Source: Chloranthus sessilifolius (lineage: Eukaryota > Streptophyta > Magnoliopsida > Chloranthales > Chloranthaceae). From it: a stretch of 64,000 nt of DNA. The notes under the pieces were generated by a model. That model was not told where the DNA came from and searched no databases. It saw only the letters and a program-made list of their open reading frames with translations. Positions within the stretch are counted from its first letter, which is position 1; every line of letters begins with the position of its first letter. The DNA lies in assembly GCA_021018995.1 (NCBI GenBank), contig CM037590.1, positions 39,186,287 through 39,250,286 of the forward strand. The letters run 5' to 3'. A program made the translations under genes and the position numbers. Below are positions 1 through 14,639 of the stretch, in pieces.

Positions 1-569
1 GGCAAGCCACTTCCGGAAGAGAACCTTCGAAAGACAATTGATGCATGTGATCGAGCTCTGGCTCTTGATTTGTCGAAGAAGAAAGTCCTCGACTTCGTAG
101 AGAGTAGAATGGGATATATTGCACCAAATCTCTCTGCTATCGTAGGTAGTGCGGTTGCAGCAAAATTAATTGGCACTGCTGGTGGTCTATCCGCATTAGC
201 TAAGATGCCAGCTTGTAATGTGCAGCTTCTCGGTGCAAAGAAAAAGAATTTGGCCGGGTTTTCTACTGCAACCTCACAGTTTCGTGTGGGATATGTTGAA
301 CAAACAGAGATATTTCAAAGCACACCTCCTTCTTTGAGAATGCGTGCTTGCCGGCTGTTGGCTGCAAAGTCCACTCTTGCTGCTCGAATAGATTCAACAA
401 GAGGCGATCCAACGGGGAAAAATGGGAGGGATTTGCGAGAAGAGATACGTAAGAAGATTGAAAAGTGGCAAGAGCCGCCTCCTGCAAAGCAACCAAAACC
501 TCTCCCAGTTCCAGATTCAGAGCCTAAAAAGAAGAGGGGTGGTCGTCGGTTACGAAAGATGAAAGAAAG
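1..569 (+). CDS. PRP31: PRP31 exon a (Nop domain and NLS), open at left
   Basis: The exon is in frame from base 1 (GKPLPEENLRKTIDACDRAL...) and ends in ...MKER before a GTACTATG donor, leaving two bases of the Arg codon. It may start left of the window. Reading on past the donor gives unrelated residues and a stop at 619-621, which supports the splice. Confidence 0.9.
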
Positions 570-3500
570 GTACTATGTGGAACCTTATGCAATATTTTCT
601 ATAATCTCCTTCTATCCGTAGCCTGCTTTGACAACTCGGACAATATGATCGGTCCTATTGTTATCACACGTAAAGTAAATGATAAGTAGTAAGCAAATAT
701 TTATAATGTAAAAATATATGTATACATCTTTTGATTTTTACCAATTTTTTGTTACAATTTTCCAGCAAAAGAATTTTAAGAGCACATCATTTGATACAAA
801 TACAATGCACTCCATAATTAAATATCAGCCGAGTTGTATTGCCGTCAGAGGCTCAGAGCTGACTGAGTTGGTTTATGATCTGAAGGCTTTATTATACCAG
901 CATTAATAGATTATAAAAAAAACCACCTTTGATGAAAATTTGGTCTTTAAACTGTTGAAGAAATTATGCAGGAAAAACAGCACTATTTTTAGTATACTAT
1001 TTTTTTTCTTCTTTCTAGGGCTTTCCTTAATATGTGTGTGGATTCAGGTATGCGATAACAGATATGAGGAAGCTGGCTAATAGAATGCAGTTTGGAGTAC
1101 CAGAAGAGAGTTCTTTAGGTACTTATTTTATGTTTTTTTGATAAATTGAAATCTTTGTACATTTATCTATGAAATGCTTGCAACTCCGTATTTTTTATTC
1201 TTTGCTTTCTGTTCTTTTAGATGGAACTAGTAAGGATGCACGTGGATTGCAGGATTAGAAATCATCTCATCCCTTGAAACTAACATTAAATTCAATGGCT
1301 AGGATTCACCTAGGATTTTTAATTAATATATTTATATTTTAAAAACTCTAATTATTAAATTACTACGATATCCTTTAGCATATTTCAATTTACAACCATA
1401 TCATATCCTAGAGCAGATTGCATGCCATATATAACAGAAAGCAAACCCAGACGAAAATAGAAGAAGAAATAGAAGAAACCCATTGAAGATTTGATTTGAG
1501 TCGATTTGCAGAGAGAGAGAAAGAGATGCAAGCCAAGATCATTCTTTTCGGTGACTTGATCACAGAAGAGTCGTTTGGAGATGGAGGTTAGGTGCATCTC
1601 TTGCTGACCATTTCTCTCGAATGGTATATAAACTCCATCTTATTCTAGTTTTAATGGTGGTGATTTAGTTTTCTTCTTGATGGGCCGAAGAATGGAGATC
1701 CGGCGATTCAATTTCGGGAAGCGAAGCGCCGAAGAATAGAGATCCGGCAATTCAAGTTCGAAAAAAATGATAACTATATCAAAATACAAAATAAGCAAAA
1801 ACCCATATGATATTTCTTAATCCAATCTCATTTTCAATCATGCATCAAGATCTTTGATTATAAAAATACACCTCTATATCGAACCATGACGAACACAAAC
1901 TGGTTTTGGTTTGTGCCATCCGATGCAAAATTAGAAACAACCCGATACAAAATTGTATCTTATAATTCTTATGCCTATAACTATTGCCTCCACATCAGAG
2001 CCAGACAAAGAGAATAATATAAAGATGTGATCTTTTTGAGTGAAACAACTAACCCATATCCCCAATTGATAAATAAAAAACAAAAAACATATTGTCCCCA
2101 ACAGTTAATCTCATAACACCTATAAATAAATAAAAAATAAATAAATATCTACATTCATTTAACTCGAATGGAAATCTAACTGTTTTAGGATGAATAAAAA
2201 AACACAATTTTGGATTAGATTCATGTCATCAATAAAACATAAAACTGGTCAAAAATAAATCAAAGCAAATTAAGAGATATAAATAAAACAAAGACATATA
2301 AATATACCTGAAATCGGGAAAAACGATGTGTTAATGAGAGACTGCTTGCTTAACGAAAATTTGTGGAAATCTATTTGTTTCGGGATGAATAAAAAAACAC
2401 AAACTCTTGGATCAGATTCATGTCATCAATAAAACGTAAAACTGGTAACAAATAAATCAAAGCAAATTAAGAGACATAAATAAAACAAATACATATAAAC
2501 ATACCTGAAATCGGGGAAAAAATGATGTGTTAATGAGAGACTGCTTGCTTAAAGAAAATTTGTGTATGATTTTTTATTTTTGTTTTATTTTTTCCACCTT
2601 TTATTTTATAAAATTTCAATGAGGAGAAGGAGATATTTATTGGCCTTTGTTTAGGAGAGAGAGTCATGTACATGGGAGAGAGGGAGAATTACAGTTTGTA
2701 TCAGATATGAGTTATGGGCTAGTTTAGAGTCCTAGTTTAATTAAAAGATTTTTAGAGTCCTAGTTTAATTAGAAGATTTTGTAATTACAATAGGGAGAAG
2801 GGTAGCAACTCTTAGGGGCATTTTAGGTATGAGAATATGACAGAAACTAATGCGGGAACTTACTAAATGCAATGTTAGGGCTGAGATTAGGATTAAAATT
2901 AATTTAATCAATTAAAATAACAATTTCTCATAACAAATTATCACGAAAATTCTAAAAATTCAATTAGGTGATTTAATTTCGGCCCAAAATAACGTTACTT
3001 TCGTGTACGTTCCCTATCGCGGATCTAGAAGACTAGAGTTCTTATGAACGGCTAGATCTCCGATAATTTTAGGGCGTCGAATGAACTTGCAAGCGGGTTC
3101 TCTCGATACCAAACAAAAATAAAAGGCTAATAAAATTAATGATGAACAAAATATTGATTTAGGGCTTTTATGAGATTAATAAAATAATTAGGATTATGCT
3201 ACTTACGCAAACCATAGATCTAAAGAAGATATAGATGGAAGAAGAGTTGGCCTCGTACCAAACAGGAACTCTCAATTTGCATAAACAATTTTCATTAACC
3301 AAAAACTAATAATAAAAGTGTTTACAAGCCTTTAAATAGGCTAGCTAATGCATAAAATTAGAAATCCTATTATAACTCTAATTCCTAATTTAAATAAAAG
3401 AAATATCCTAATTCTTCTAAGACAATAAAGTCCTAAAACAATAAGGAAACTAATCCTATTTCTAATAAAAGAAACAACTCTTACTTTTTAAAATAAAAGA

Positions 3501-6500
3501 TACTAATCCTAATTTAATTAGGATTCTTGAAATTCGTCACTTTATGTCCAGCTTCCAAAAATTGACCATAACTTCTTCAATACTTGTCGGAATTGCTCAA
3601 ATTTTGGCTCGTTGGAAAGCTACTTCGATAAACTTTCAAATATGACCAATTTCGTATCAATCCGACTTCGTTTGACACTTCAAAATAGGCCAAACATAAA
3701 AGTGACGGGATTGAAAGTTGAAAACCCTAATAAATTTTGGATTTTCTTCTTTCTGATCAAACGGATTTTTAATGGGCATTTTTTTAAAAACCCATTCGTG
3801 GGTCCACTTTCTCTTTTGACGTCTCCTTTTTATCCGACCACGATTCAAACAGGTGGATTTAAAATTCGCATCAATTCCTTCTACTTTGAAAAAGTTCGAC
3901 CTCGAACTTTGATTGGCATGAATTTTCACGGTCGCGATCACAAACAATATATAGGGAACCTCGATCGGAAACGGCTTGAATCGGACGTCCCCATCAGAAA
4001 CTATTTTGCACTTACAATTGGGAGAAGGGTAGCAACTCTTAGGGGCATTTTAGGAATGAAAATATGACAGAAACTATTTTTACTTTTATATAGTAGTAAA
4101 GATATATTACTAAAGAATATTGCATCTTTTTTTAATTAATGTCATTAAGATTTTTTTCCTTCTTTTAATAGTTAGTTTTATCACACTAAGTTTGAAACTA
4201 GCAATTGAACTGAGATTTAGAGCTTGCCAAGTTTGATCGCATCAGTTTTATTCTTGCGATAGAGATGCCTAATCATGATGTATCTAAAAAATATCATACG
4301 ACATAATAAAGTTTATACTAGTAAATATGCTGTTAGCTTCTTCTAGTATAAAATTGTCATAGCCACCTTTGATTCCATGCTTTGGTTACCAGGCCAAGAG
4401 GCAGTTTTGCGGTGAAAACTTTCTATGATCATCAACAGAAGGCTTCTATTCAGATAAAACTAGACAGGCATTAGGATGACCTCGGCTCCTATAAAAAGCA
4501 TTGTGCTTTTCAGGTTGTGTGGTGTGGAACAGAATTTTAACTGCTAACCATCTTATAAGGTGTTTTTGAAAACCTGGGTATCCGGGCCTCTTAGAGCACC
4601 CGCCTAATCCCAGGGGAATGTGCGCACCCCAAATTAGCACATGCCGGGTCAGCACGGGATATAAATCCCTAGGGTGGCCTCAAGGGGGGGAGGGGATTTG
4701 AACTCAGGTCTCTGGCTTTTGGAAGCAAGTCCCTGGCCAGCTCGCCTAACCCCTTGACAATTTTGATGCGCTGAACAACATTCAGCGGATCCATCAACTC
4801 GCTGCATTCCTCATCTGAAGATTGCTTCTCAATCAGATTTCCCAAAGTGGAATCATAGAAAGCTTTCACCACAACACTTTCCCCAGGGCCAGGTTATCAA
4901 AGCCTGGACAATTTTGATGGACTGGAGCAAATAACATATTCACGTACTTCCTTCATTTATCATCATGAAGATTGCGTCTCAATCTGATGTTCGAAACTGC
5001 AGGCCCTCCGCTCATCTCCGTGCAATGCTGCACAGTAATTTGACACTAAGGTACCAAGCGGAATAGCCTCTGATAGCTCCTAGAAAAGGCCACATTTCCC
5101 GCCCAATTGTCCATCCATAATTGAACTCTGTTGTCATCTACCACTTGGTACATAATTCCCTGCTGAAAGAGGTCGATGCAGCAACTACCCCTTTCTGTCA
5201 AGCAGAAGCAGAGGCCAAACCCGCTGTTCTGGCCTCCCAACCCTGTGTAGCGATTATAAATTAATCGCTAATCACACAAATCCCTGGAGTCCCATATTCC
5301 CCATCAAACCTCCATAATCATTTGCCTAGAAGATTTTTATTCATTTGGCATATTTTCTTTATGCCCAGACCCCCCATCTTTCTTTCAAAGCACACCACAT
5401 CCCAGCTAATAAGATGAATCTTCCTCTCGGTGGCTCTTCATAATACTTTGCAGTTTGTTGGCCACACTCACTAGGTATTGCTGGAGCAAATTGGATAGGG
5501 TTCCCTTAGTGACTGTTAGTCAATACTCATCCTCCTATGGATACAAACTGCTTTTTCCATGTGGATAATTTCTTTATTATCTGTTCTACCAAAGTATCCC
5601 ATGGAGACATAGAGGGCTTTCCCAAACATAAGAATACCTAAATATTACATGATAAAGGCTTTCTACTCTAACAAAAAGATGCATTAACCTCCTCTAGTAC
5701 TTCATTTGTCAGCTTTACACCAGCAGTTTCGAGTTAGAAACATATACTTCTGACCGGGAAAAAAGCTTGAGACATTTCAAAATCAATTTCTTATTAGTTA
5801 AGTCTTCCTCCACGAATTGTACGTGAGAGGTGTGATATTTGACATTTTAAATTCTTGGAATAATTTTAGAGTAGCAGTCTATCCACTAATCTATGGGGGG
5901 TTTCTCTGACAAGGTTGACCAAAAACGGGAGAGGGGATCCCCTTGAAGTAATCCACGACACACTTAAATTCTTGGTAAATATACTGTTAGATAAATTAAA
6001 TACTGCATAAATATAATATTGTGCAGTATTATTTTGATATATAAAATGCCATTATAAGGGAGTGAGGATGAATCAGCCTAACCTCTTCTTTATGCATTGT
6101 TACCATGTTCACTCTAGAAATTTACCTGTTATTGTTTTGCACAATCCATCATATAATCCTCCTTAGAGTCAAATATTCAAATTCAGAACAAAAAAAAAAG
6201 AAGAAGAAGAACTCAGCCCGAATTTGGGCGAATGCGCCGAATTTGCCGTTTATTCACCGAATGGTTCGGCGTCACCCCAATTCGGCTATTTTTTGCGATT
6301 TTTGAAAAAATCGGCGACTTTTGTGACTATGGTCAGTTCAGTAAAATGGTTGTGCAGTCAGAAGTAAGTTTTAAAGGCTCAGCTGGAAATGCATCTTAGC
6401 TGTGCATCAATTAGATTTCTTAAAACCAATTGAAAAAATCCGAGATAAAAAGAAGGTTATTTCTAGGCTTCTAGATCCGGGATGTGCACCAAGGGCAGTG

Positions 6501-6923
6501 CACGGGTCGAACGATACCTCTTCTGCTATTTTCTGATGAATGAGAATGCTACTGCAGAACTTAAATTTTCTTATTTAATTTGTTTCTAGGATGGACGCGT
6601 AGCAATACTAATTATCTAGTTTTTTCATGACATTGTAAAAACATTGCTAAAGCCTTTTAGTGTAGCAAATGGGAGGGCCCTTAAAGGAATGAAACGAATA
6701 GTAGGCATGACCGCATGATTATCTCTAGAGTTTTCTTTTCTAACTAGGGTAGCAATGGTCCGGACTGCAGATAAAAATTGCATGGTTGCTCCAACTAAAA
6801 ACATTTAATGCAGCCTGCATTTAGTGCCAGACAGTAAATGCCTTTGCTGCTGGCAGTTGATGCAAATGCTAATTGCTGGCTGCATTAAATGCCTGCACCC
6901 AACACACACACACACACACACAC

Positions 6924-7021
<98 letters not shown>

Positions 7022-7184
7022 ATGATCATCTCACTCGAGTCATGGGATATAATTTCATAACTTGAGCTACCATTGGCTGCATGTCACTTCAGGTTGACTT
7101 TTTAATTCACCTGATGTGACATGCAGCCAATAGGAGCCCGAATCGTGGGTTTATATCCCATGAATCGAGTCATATGATCATTTT

Positions 7185-7223
<39 letters not shown>

Positions 7224-10200
7224 CAGGTTGGGCAGGCCTGTTGGCTTGGACACTGAACCCGAGCTCCGATTGACAGGCCAAAACACTGGCCTGAACCCTG
7301 TCTGTGGCAGGCAGGGGTGAACCAGGTCACAGGCTGGCTCAGCTGACTGCCACCCCTAAATACCCTTCATTTGTTATGAGTGCTACACGACAGGGTGAGA
7401 AAGGTCCCTATTACTCTAAAAAGTTATGTGGAAATATTATTGAAGTATTTGATGCTGTGTGTAAAAAAATAGTTTCTGTTTTTTAGCACAGCTTTAATGC
7501 ATATTTGGGACAAGTTTCTGGAAGAAACATGTATTGTTGAAATGACTTTTCATTTCAAACATATTCCGGGTATCTATATTAGTTTACTGTCTTCTTTTTT
7601 TTAAAGAGAGGGTACATATTTTGAGGTTGATGCCTGAATAACTGTACATAGAGTTTGAAAGCTTAGTGCACAGTTTTCCATTTGGTGAAAACACTCCAAA
7701 TATCTTTTCTGACTGACATTTATTCCTTGCTGTAGGGGATGGACTGGGTGAAGGGTATGGTATGCTCGGTCAGGCTGGCAGTGGGAAGCTGCGTGTATCA
7801 GTTGGCCAGAGCAAACTTGCTGCAAAAGTTGCTAAAAAGTAGGCATTTCCTATTTTAATGCTCCAAAGTTTCTACCATGCAGCCACCAATTTTTTTCTGG
7901 ACATAAAATGCAAAAATAAAATTTCAATTTTCACTGCTTCAACTAGAGCAATCAAAGTTTGCTACTACATTTCAATTTTGTTATTGGTTCAAGGCTTCAA
8001 GCAATCAAATTCTCACATTACATTTGAATTTTCTGCTTCTTGTTGAATAAGTCTGTTCCAGTTTTTATTTGTTTATTTCTTTCTCAATTGTGCGTTCTCC
8101 ATGTCACCTAGTTTACTACCTGACTTAGTAATCACCTATTATATTTCAGGTTCAAGGAAAAGCAATATGGGAGCAGTGGTGCAACCTCAGGTTTGACTTC
8201 AAGTCTGGCATTCACACCTGTGCAGGTTCGTATATGTTCTTTTTTTTTTTTTGCTCATGAATTTGTCCATAAACAGTGATTACTTTGAATTATGTTTTAA
8301 CTATTATTTCGTTCAGATTATCTACTTGATTCGTTAATTTGGCATCAACGCTTAGGTAAAAGAGGGCGACAAGGCTAGATATATGTCCAATTTTTTTTTC
8401 ATACATTTCTAATGAGTGGAACTTAGTATTCGTTCTTCCAAGGAATGTACTAAATGGCTAACGAATAATTTTTTATGCTAGCTCATTATTTATTGATTAA
8501 GCATATAATAATATTTTATTAAGCATTTATGATACAACTTAGACCCCACGAAGTGGGGAACACAACAAAATTCAAATGGGAGTTTGTTTCACATTACAAG
8601 AGAAGTCCTATCGACACTGTTTATATTTCTTTCAGTGATATTGATGATGAGCGACAAAGTTCTATGACTTCCTTGATATAATCTGCAAGTCGCCGAGGAA
8701 ATGCTCAAATTTATTCATCCATCAGGTTGCATTTAGCGAATCCCCTTCTATATCTATCGACTTCAGTTTGGCATCTTTTAGGATCTGGATAGCATGGGGA
8801 AGGTCTCAAATCTCAGCCTCATTAGAGCCCGCTTCACTTATCAACCTCAAAAAGCAACAAAAATATTGCCTTTGTCATCCTAGATATGCCTGACAATTTC
8901 TGCTCATCCCGGGTTACCTAAGGTGCTCCCACTAATATTTAATAATGCATGTACTTTTAATTTTAATATAAGCAAAAAATTACACAAGCTAGGAGAAAAA
9001 AATTGAAAGGAAAGAAGCCACATAATTTCTATGAAAGCATTGATCTGTAGTCGGGTTGAAGGGAGCTTATTAGGGGTTATGGTGACTCGAATGTAGTCTA
9101 AAGATGCTGCACTTCTGAGGATCTGGCTGCAAAATGGAGGGCATGGGATGGGATCTATTTTTTGCAAGTATCTGGTGCACGGGGTGGGCTGTACTTACTG
9201 GGGTGTGGTTGCTTTGCAGTGCTGTAGTCCCCTGCTTCCTGTTTGCTTTCTAGAATTTTTTTAATTCTAGTAAAGTTGCAGTCATATCAATTAGGAAAAA
9301 AAGAAGGAAAAGGTACCACTTTGTGAAATGGAATTATATTTACCAAAATGAGTCTAGAGGGGTGGAAATATAGAATTTATGCACTTATAACATGGCTCTG
9401 CTATGTAAATGTTTATGGACAATTGGTGAAAAGAAAGCTGGGCCGTTTAATAGGAAAAGAAGGATCCAATCAAAAGTTTGTTTGAGTTCAATTATTTAAA
9501 GTTTGTGGAAATTACGGAACAACCATATATTTGACGATAGGGAGTTTGCGATTTCAATCTAAGGTACTCATCTCATATGATAAGAATTGCTCTGGCTTGC
9601 GATCGTAACAATGAATGGTTCCATTAGAGATAAGCAAACCATTGTTTCTGCTGGAAAGATGTTCGAACGCGGATTCTCTAGTTCGGGCAGTTCCATGAAC
9701 CGCTATTTTGGGATATGGTATTACAATATTTCGGATGAGCAGTGATATGGGTTGCTAATAGTGAAAAACCGATTGAGGCTTTTCTGAAGCTCTAAGGCTC
9801 AAGAAATATGGAAATCTTCTTGATTGGACGAAGAGAAAAGTCTGTGTTGCCTATAGAGACTTTTTCTAACAAATAAGTGTGCAACTCCTCCACAATGGAA
9901 ACTCTCTTGATAGAATGAAGTCTGCATATTCCCAGAATTAGCATGTAGAGAAAGAAAATGAGTAACTACTGAGATGGGCAAAACGAAAAATATTGGTGGG
10001 TCATCTGTAATGGCCAGTTGAGGGAGAAAAGGTTCTATGAACAACTGGAAAGAGAGGTAGCATAGTGGAGACGACAGACTGAGAAATCGGCAAAGGGAGG
10101 GAGTTCTCAGATCAAAGGAGGAGACTGGAAGTGTTTATCAAGTGGTAATTTGGATTTCGACTTCTGGGAATGATGCAGCTGCGATGGAAGAAAGAGCAAT

Positions 10201-13200
10201 GGATTTATCTGGGAGGAGGTCTCTGGGAGGGAGGAACCCATTCTCTCCCCCAATCAGGAGGACTTGGCCGATGGCTGGCCTATTTGAGGTCGAAAGTTCC
10301 GTTAGAAATCTGAGGGTCACACTTTCTATCATTTATTGGCTTGGCGAATGTATAGGCGCTATCAATATCATCTCCCTTAACTCTGACAGCTGGGCAAGAT
10401 GGCTATCAAATTTCTATGTGGTTGGAGCCTCGATTGAATCAGAGCTAGATGTGGGATGCCTGGCTAAGTGGGCTAGTGCTGCCTGGGGATGCCCTGCCCT
10501 TCTTAAACTTATCAACATAGGTCTTTTTCTTCTACAGTTGCAAGATAAAGATACAATATCAAAGATTTTGAACCATGCAAAAGGTTTTTGGAGACTGGGG
10601 AACTAAAAAGCTGCTGGTCTTCGAGCTCTGATGGTGTTTCTGTTGGAGAACCCACAAAGAGGTGTTGGATCAAGATCTGCGGGTTGTTTCGTCTATGGGA
10701 GGATTGCACTTTTATGAAAATCGGCAAACAACTTGGGGGTTTGATGGAAGTGGATCCGGAATCGAGGGATTTTGAAGATCTAGCTTTTGCCCGGTCAAAA
10801 ATAAAACCAATTCTTGGACCGAAATCCCCCGATTCCTATGGATCTTTGCAAATGGATTAAGATTTTTGCAGACCATTGAAGTAGAGGTATCGAACCAGAA
10901 TCCTTGTGACAGGGACGCCAAGTACGTGGACATTGGTTTTGGACCACATCGCATTTACCGGCGTCGGAAGAAACGAAGAGGAAGTCTGAGTGCTACAGCT
11001 TCAGGGGAGAAACGGAGGCAAAAGACATCATCAGGCGACAAACGTCCGTAAGTTCAGGACGGACTTCTGAGAAAATGGGACCTTACTGTTTTGTGGGACG
11101 GATGTCCGTGGCATTCCGTGTCCGTAGGCGACAGACGTCCGTGGCCCTAGTACGGACGTCCGTGGAGAGTTCCGTCAAACGACGGAAATTTTATTTTTCT
11201 TGCGAAAGTTACCTTTTTTTAGTTTTTATTTATTTTAGGACTATTTTATTTCGAATTATTATTTGGTTGCCTATATAAGGAGGCTTGTAAACACTTTTAT
11301 TTAGTTTTATGAATATTGAATGAGTTTTTACTTGAATGGAGAGTCTTCTTCCCCGTGATGGGTTTGGTGTGAGGCCAAGGGAGTCATGGATCAAAATATC
11401 GTCCGATACCGATACGTATCGGTATTGGTATCGAACGATACATTGAATGTATCGTTCGATACATTCAACTGTATTGAATGTATCGAACGATACATTCAAT
11501 GTATCGTTCGATACGGACCGGTACCGATACGTATCGTTTTGGAGCTCGGACGATACGTATCGGTAACCCGAGATTTTGACCCATGAAGGGAGTGATTCCC
11601 AAAGTTATCTTTTTATCTTTTCTATTCCCTATCTCTATTCTGTTTTCTAAATCCTAATATATTCTATTCACCTGTTTTGAAACCCTAAATCATCCCAAAC
11701 CGTAGCTTTCATCTGAGCCATCAAATCAACCCGATTCCGCAACCCTAGTAAGAACTAGTAAATCTACATCGGATCGACGACGAGTGCCCAAGCCTGGAAA
11801 AAGCGAGAGTCCTATCTCTAGGTGGATCTCGCTTTAATGCTAACGGGACTTGCGCATCGGACTGGACCCTAGCCGGATCTTGCGCGATTTACCCATCAGA
11901 ATTCTCAGAACTCTAAGGTATTGAGATAATTTTGCGATTAAACTTGAATTAAATTTATTAAATTTCGGCAAAATTGTATTAAATCATTATTCACGCATTT
12001 TAGGGTTCCTGTTCCGCGTCACCTTGGGTGATGGAATTGGAAAAGCTTGTTAGTGTTATGGGAGAAGAAACCCATATCGAAACCGAGGAGCTAAGGGATA
12101 CGGTACCGCTGAAGATTGCATATGCTCAAATTGCCATCAAGTTGGTATTTCTGCGTCGGCATAACAAGGAAATGAGGTTAAGGTGACCTCAGTTTCTACT
12201 GAGCAAGATGATGGTGAGACTGAATATCAGAGTAAGACGGTGAGTCGGCAGGAGCAGCCCTGGAGACTAGTGGAAATCAAACATGGTTAGAGGCCTTGAC
12301 CAAGGACCTATTCTTGCATCATGACACATGGTTGGAGAAAATTTTCCTATTCAAATTGGACGCACTTGGTTTTTTAATGATGTTGAAGAAACTTTGAGGT
12401 CCGGGAGCTTTCATAGCCTGAGGACAAGCGGCGATTTCTTTTACCAAACGTCACTCCATCTGGAGATCTATAACAGTGACAGACACTTATTTTCACCAAC
12501 ACTATTTCAAGTTTTTTGGAGCCCACACATGACTTTGGGTCTCGAGAATGGACTTGCGGGTCTTTTCTATCTACACCTTGTGGAGGTCTGGAACCCGGAC
12601 TTCTCTAGTCCTCTCTCTATCCCTAATAAGATCTACCATGCAGGCCCTTCAGTTGTGTCAAATGATTCGAAGGATATGGAGATCAACTCTAGGAATTCTG
12701 GGACCTATTCCGAGAGAAACTCCTCTCCTCAGAAGCCAATGTGTCTGCCACTGCCACTTTCTACCCTGGGGGTGACTTGTCCAGCAATGGAGCATCCCTT
12801 TCCCCTAGAGAAGCGAGAGAAGAGGCATCTGAATCAGCGTCTGAATCAGTATCCGTCATAGCTTCTTCGCAAGAGGACCTTGATTATCTTCTGAAATCTG
12901 ATATCAGAGGCATCTACAAGAGGTATGGCTTAGCATTCCAATTCCCAGGGACCGGGGAATGACTTGAAATCGTTATTTGATATTGTAGCTGCTGGAGGTG
13001 CAAAGAGCAAGGGAGAGCTTGAGCTCAAGAGATTTCAAGCTCTGTGAATTATGATAAAGGGAAAGGTGTCTTGGTGAGTTAGTGCACCTCTATTTGGGGT
13101 TGTTTTGGTCTTGGTATCTTTTCGCCCTTTATGGTGCAAAATATTTTGTCTTGGAATGTTCAAGGGCTTGAGAGTGATGATAAGTGTGCTGTGGTGAAAG

Positions 13201-14582
13201 AGCTCATCAGTCTTTCTCCGAGCATGTTCACCTTACAGGAGACTAATGGGGCCACTGTGGGTACTTGATGCTGTTGGTATATCTGTCACAGAAACATTGT
13301 GTAATGCCAAAGAATCAAGGAAAATCAGAGCATAATCACAGATTGTGTCTTGATTCTCAGAGATTATGGTCTGATTTTCCTTGATTCTTTTTTATGTGAC
13401 AATATCAATCTCCTTGCACCTATCTCAGGAGATTTATGGATATCTTTGAGCATAAATTGGTGAAAATTAAAAATAGTACTTTCATTGATTAACATGCCTA
13501 TGAATATCCCAAACTTTGCCCATTTGGTGGAAGTGGAAGGGGATTGACCCATGCACTAACCTTTGTGAACATTTCTTACAAGTAATACCAACAGTTTCTT
13601 TTTTTTGAGTTAGCGTTGGGTACTTAACCCACACAAGAAGGACAGTATACATGCCAATCCTCCCCATTGAATCAGTCAGACATTGGGAGATATACAAATA
13701 TTTATCAATGGAAATAGTTAAAATGTTAAAAATTTACTTTGTGAAGCCGAAAAGCCTCTTTGGAGCGATTTCGAAGATCTTCCAACTCTTTTCTTTTATT
13801 TTTGTTTTATTTGAAGATTGAGAACCCTAAATTCTGTAGTGCGGAATTTTATGCTATTTTAGGGTTAGCGCCTTTTCGGTCCTGCATCACTTATTTTCTC
13901 ATTATAATAGAAATATACAGAGTAGTGGGGATATGCATCCGGATGCAGTGACTGGCGCGCTGCGTCCAGATGAATATCACGTGCCACATCACACATGATC
14001 AACGAGTTACACCCATGCTCTAAGGGTTCACCCTGCCCCCTTAGGGTTTAAAAAATAAATTATTTTTCAGACCATGTTGCCCTTCAAATCGTAGGTCAAC
14101 GTTTCCTATCCGTAAGACAAACCTGGTACATTAAATTTTCCCCCAATTGACCAGCTTTTTAATGGTGGATAGACCCCCATTTTTTTTTAATTTTTTTGGT
14201 GGTTGAGATATACCTTGGGAACTTGCCGTGGCACCCAAACTTCGGGTTGGGTGCCACTTGGTGCCTAGCTGGTTCGGACGCTGTCCTCTTAACTGCGTCC
14301 GGACGCTGTCCTCTTAACTGCGTCCGGACGCTTAGTCCCGACCACAGACAAACCTGGTGCATTGAAATTTTCCCCATTTTACCAGCTTTTTAAAGGTGGA
14401 TAAAACACCCAGTTTTATTTATTTTTTTGTATGGCGGTTGATATACCTTGGGAACTTGCCGTGGCACCCAAACTTCGGGTTGGGTGCCACGTGGTGCCCA
14501 GCTGGGTTGGACGCAGCCCTCTTAACTGCGTCCGAACGCATAGTCCCGGCCGCTAATGAAACTTGATTCTTATTTTCTGTTC

Positions 14583-14639
<57 letters not shown>

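Larger units (their letters stand above)
10100..13268 (+). pseudogene. LINE (L1-type) ORF1 and start of ORF2, interrupted
   Basis: The frame at 10142-10606 has the DUF4283-type order of plant L1 ORF1 (...INIGLFLLQLQDKDTISKIL, FWRLGN), continuing as KKLLVFE in the next frame. ORF1 is broken by inserted DNA from about 11.0 to 12.0 kb. ORF2 starts at 13131 with VQNILSWNVQGLESDD and LISLSPSMFTLQET, the beginning of the apurinic endonuclease domain, and stops at 13266-13268. The rest of ORF2 is missing. It is sense-oriented within PRP31 intron 4. Confidence 0.75.

Noticed and set aside
3612-4067. 151-codon + strand frame
   Set aside because: It lies in LTR-like repeat DNA, has no domain I recognise, and ends inside the 65-bp direct repeat.
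6805-7060. Tyr-Ile repeat open frames on both strands
   Set aside because: They are translations of the (AC)n(TA)n microsatellite.
12328-12861. 177-codon + frame as a gene
   Set aside because: It lies between LINE ORF1 and the ORF2 start at 13131, with no domain of its own; best read as decayed LINE sequence.
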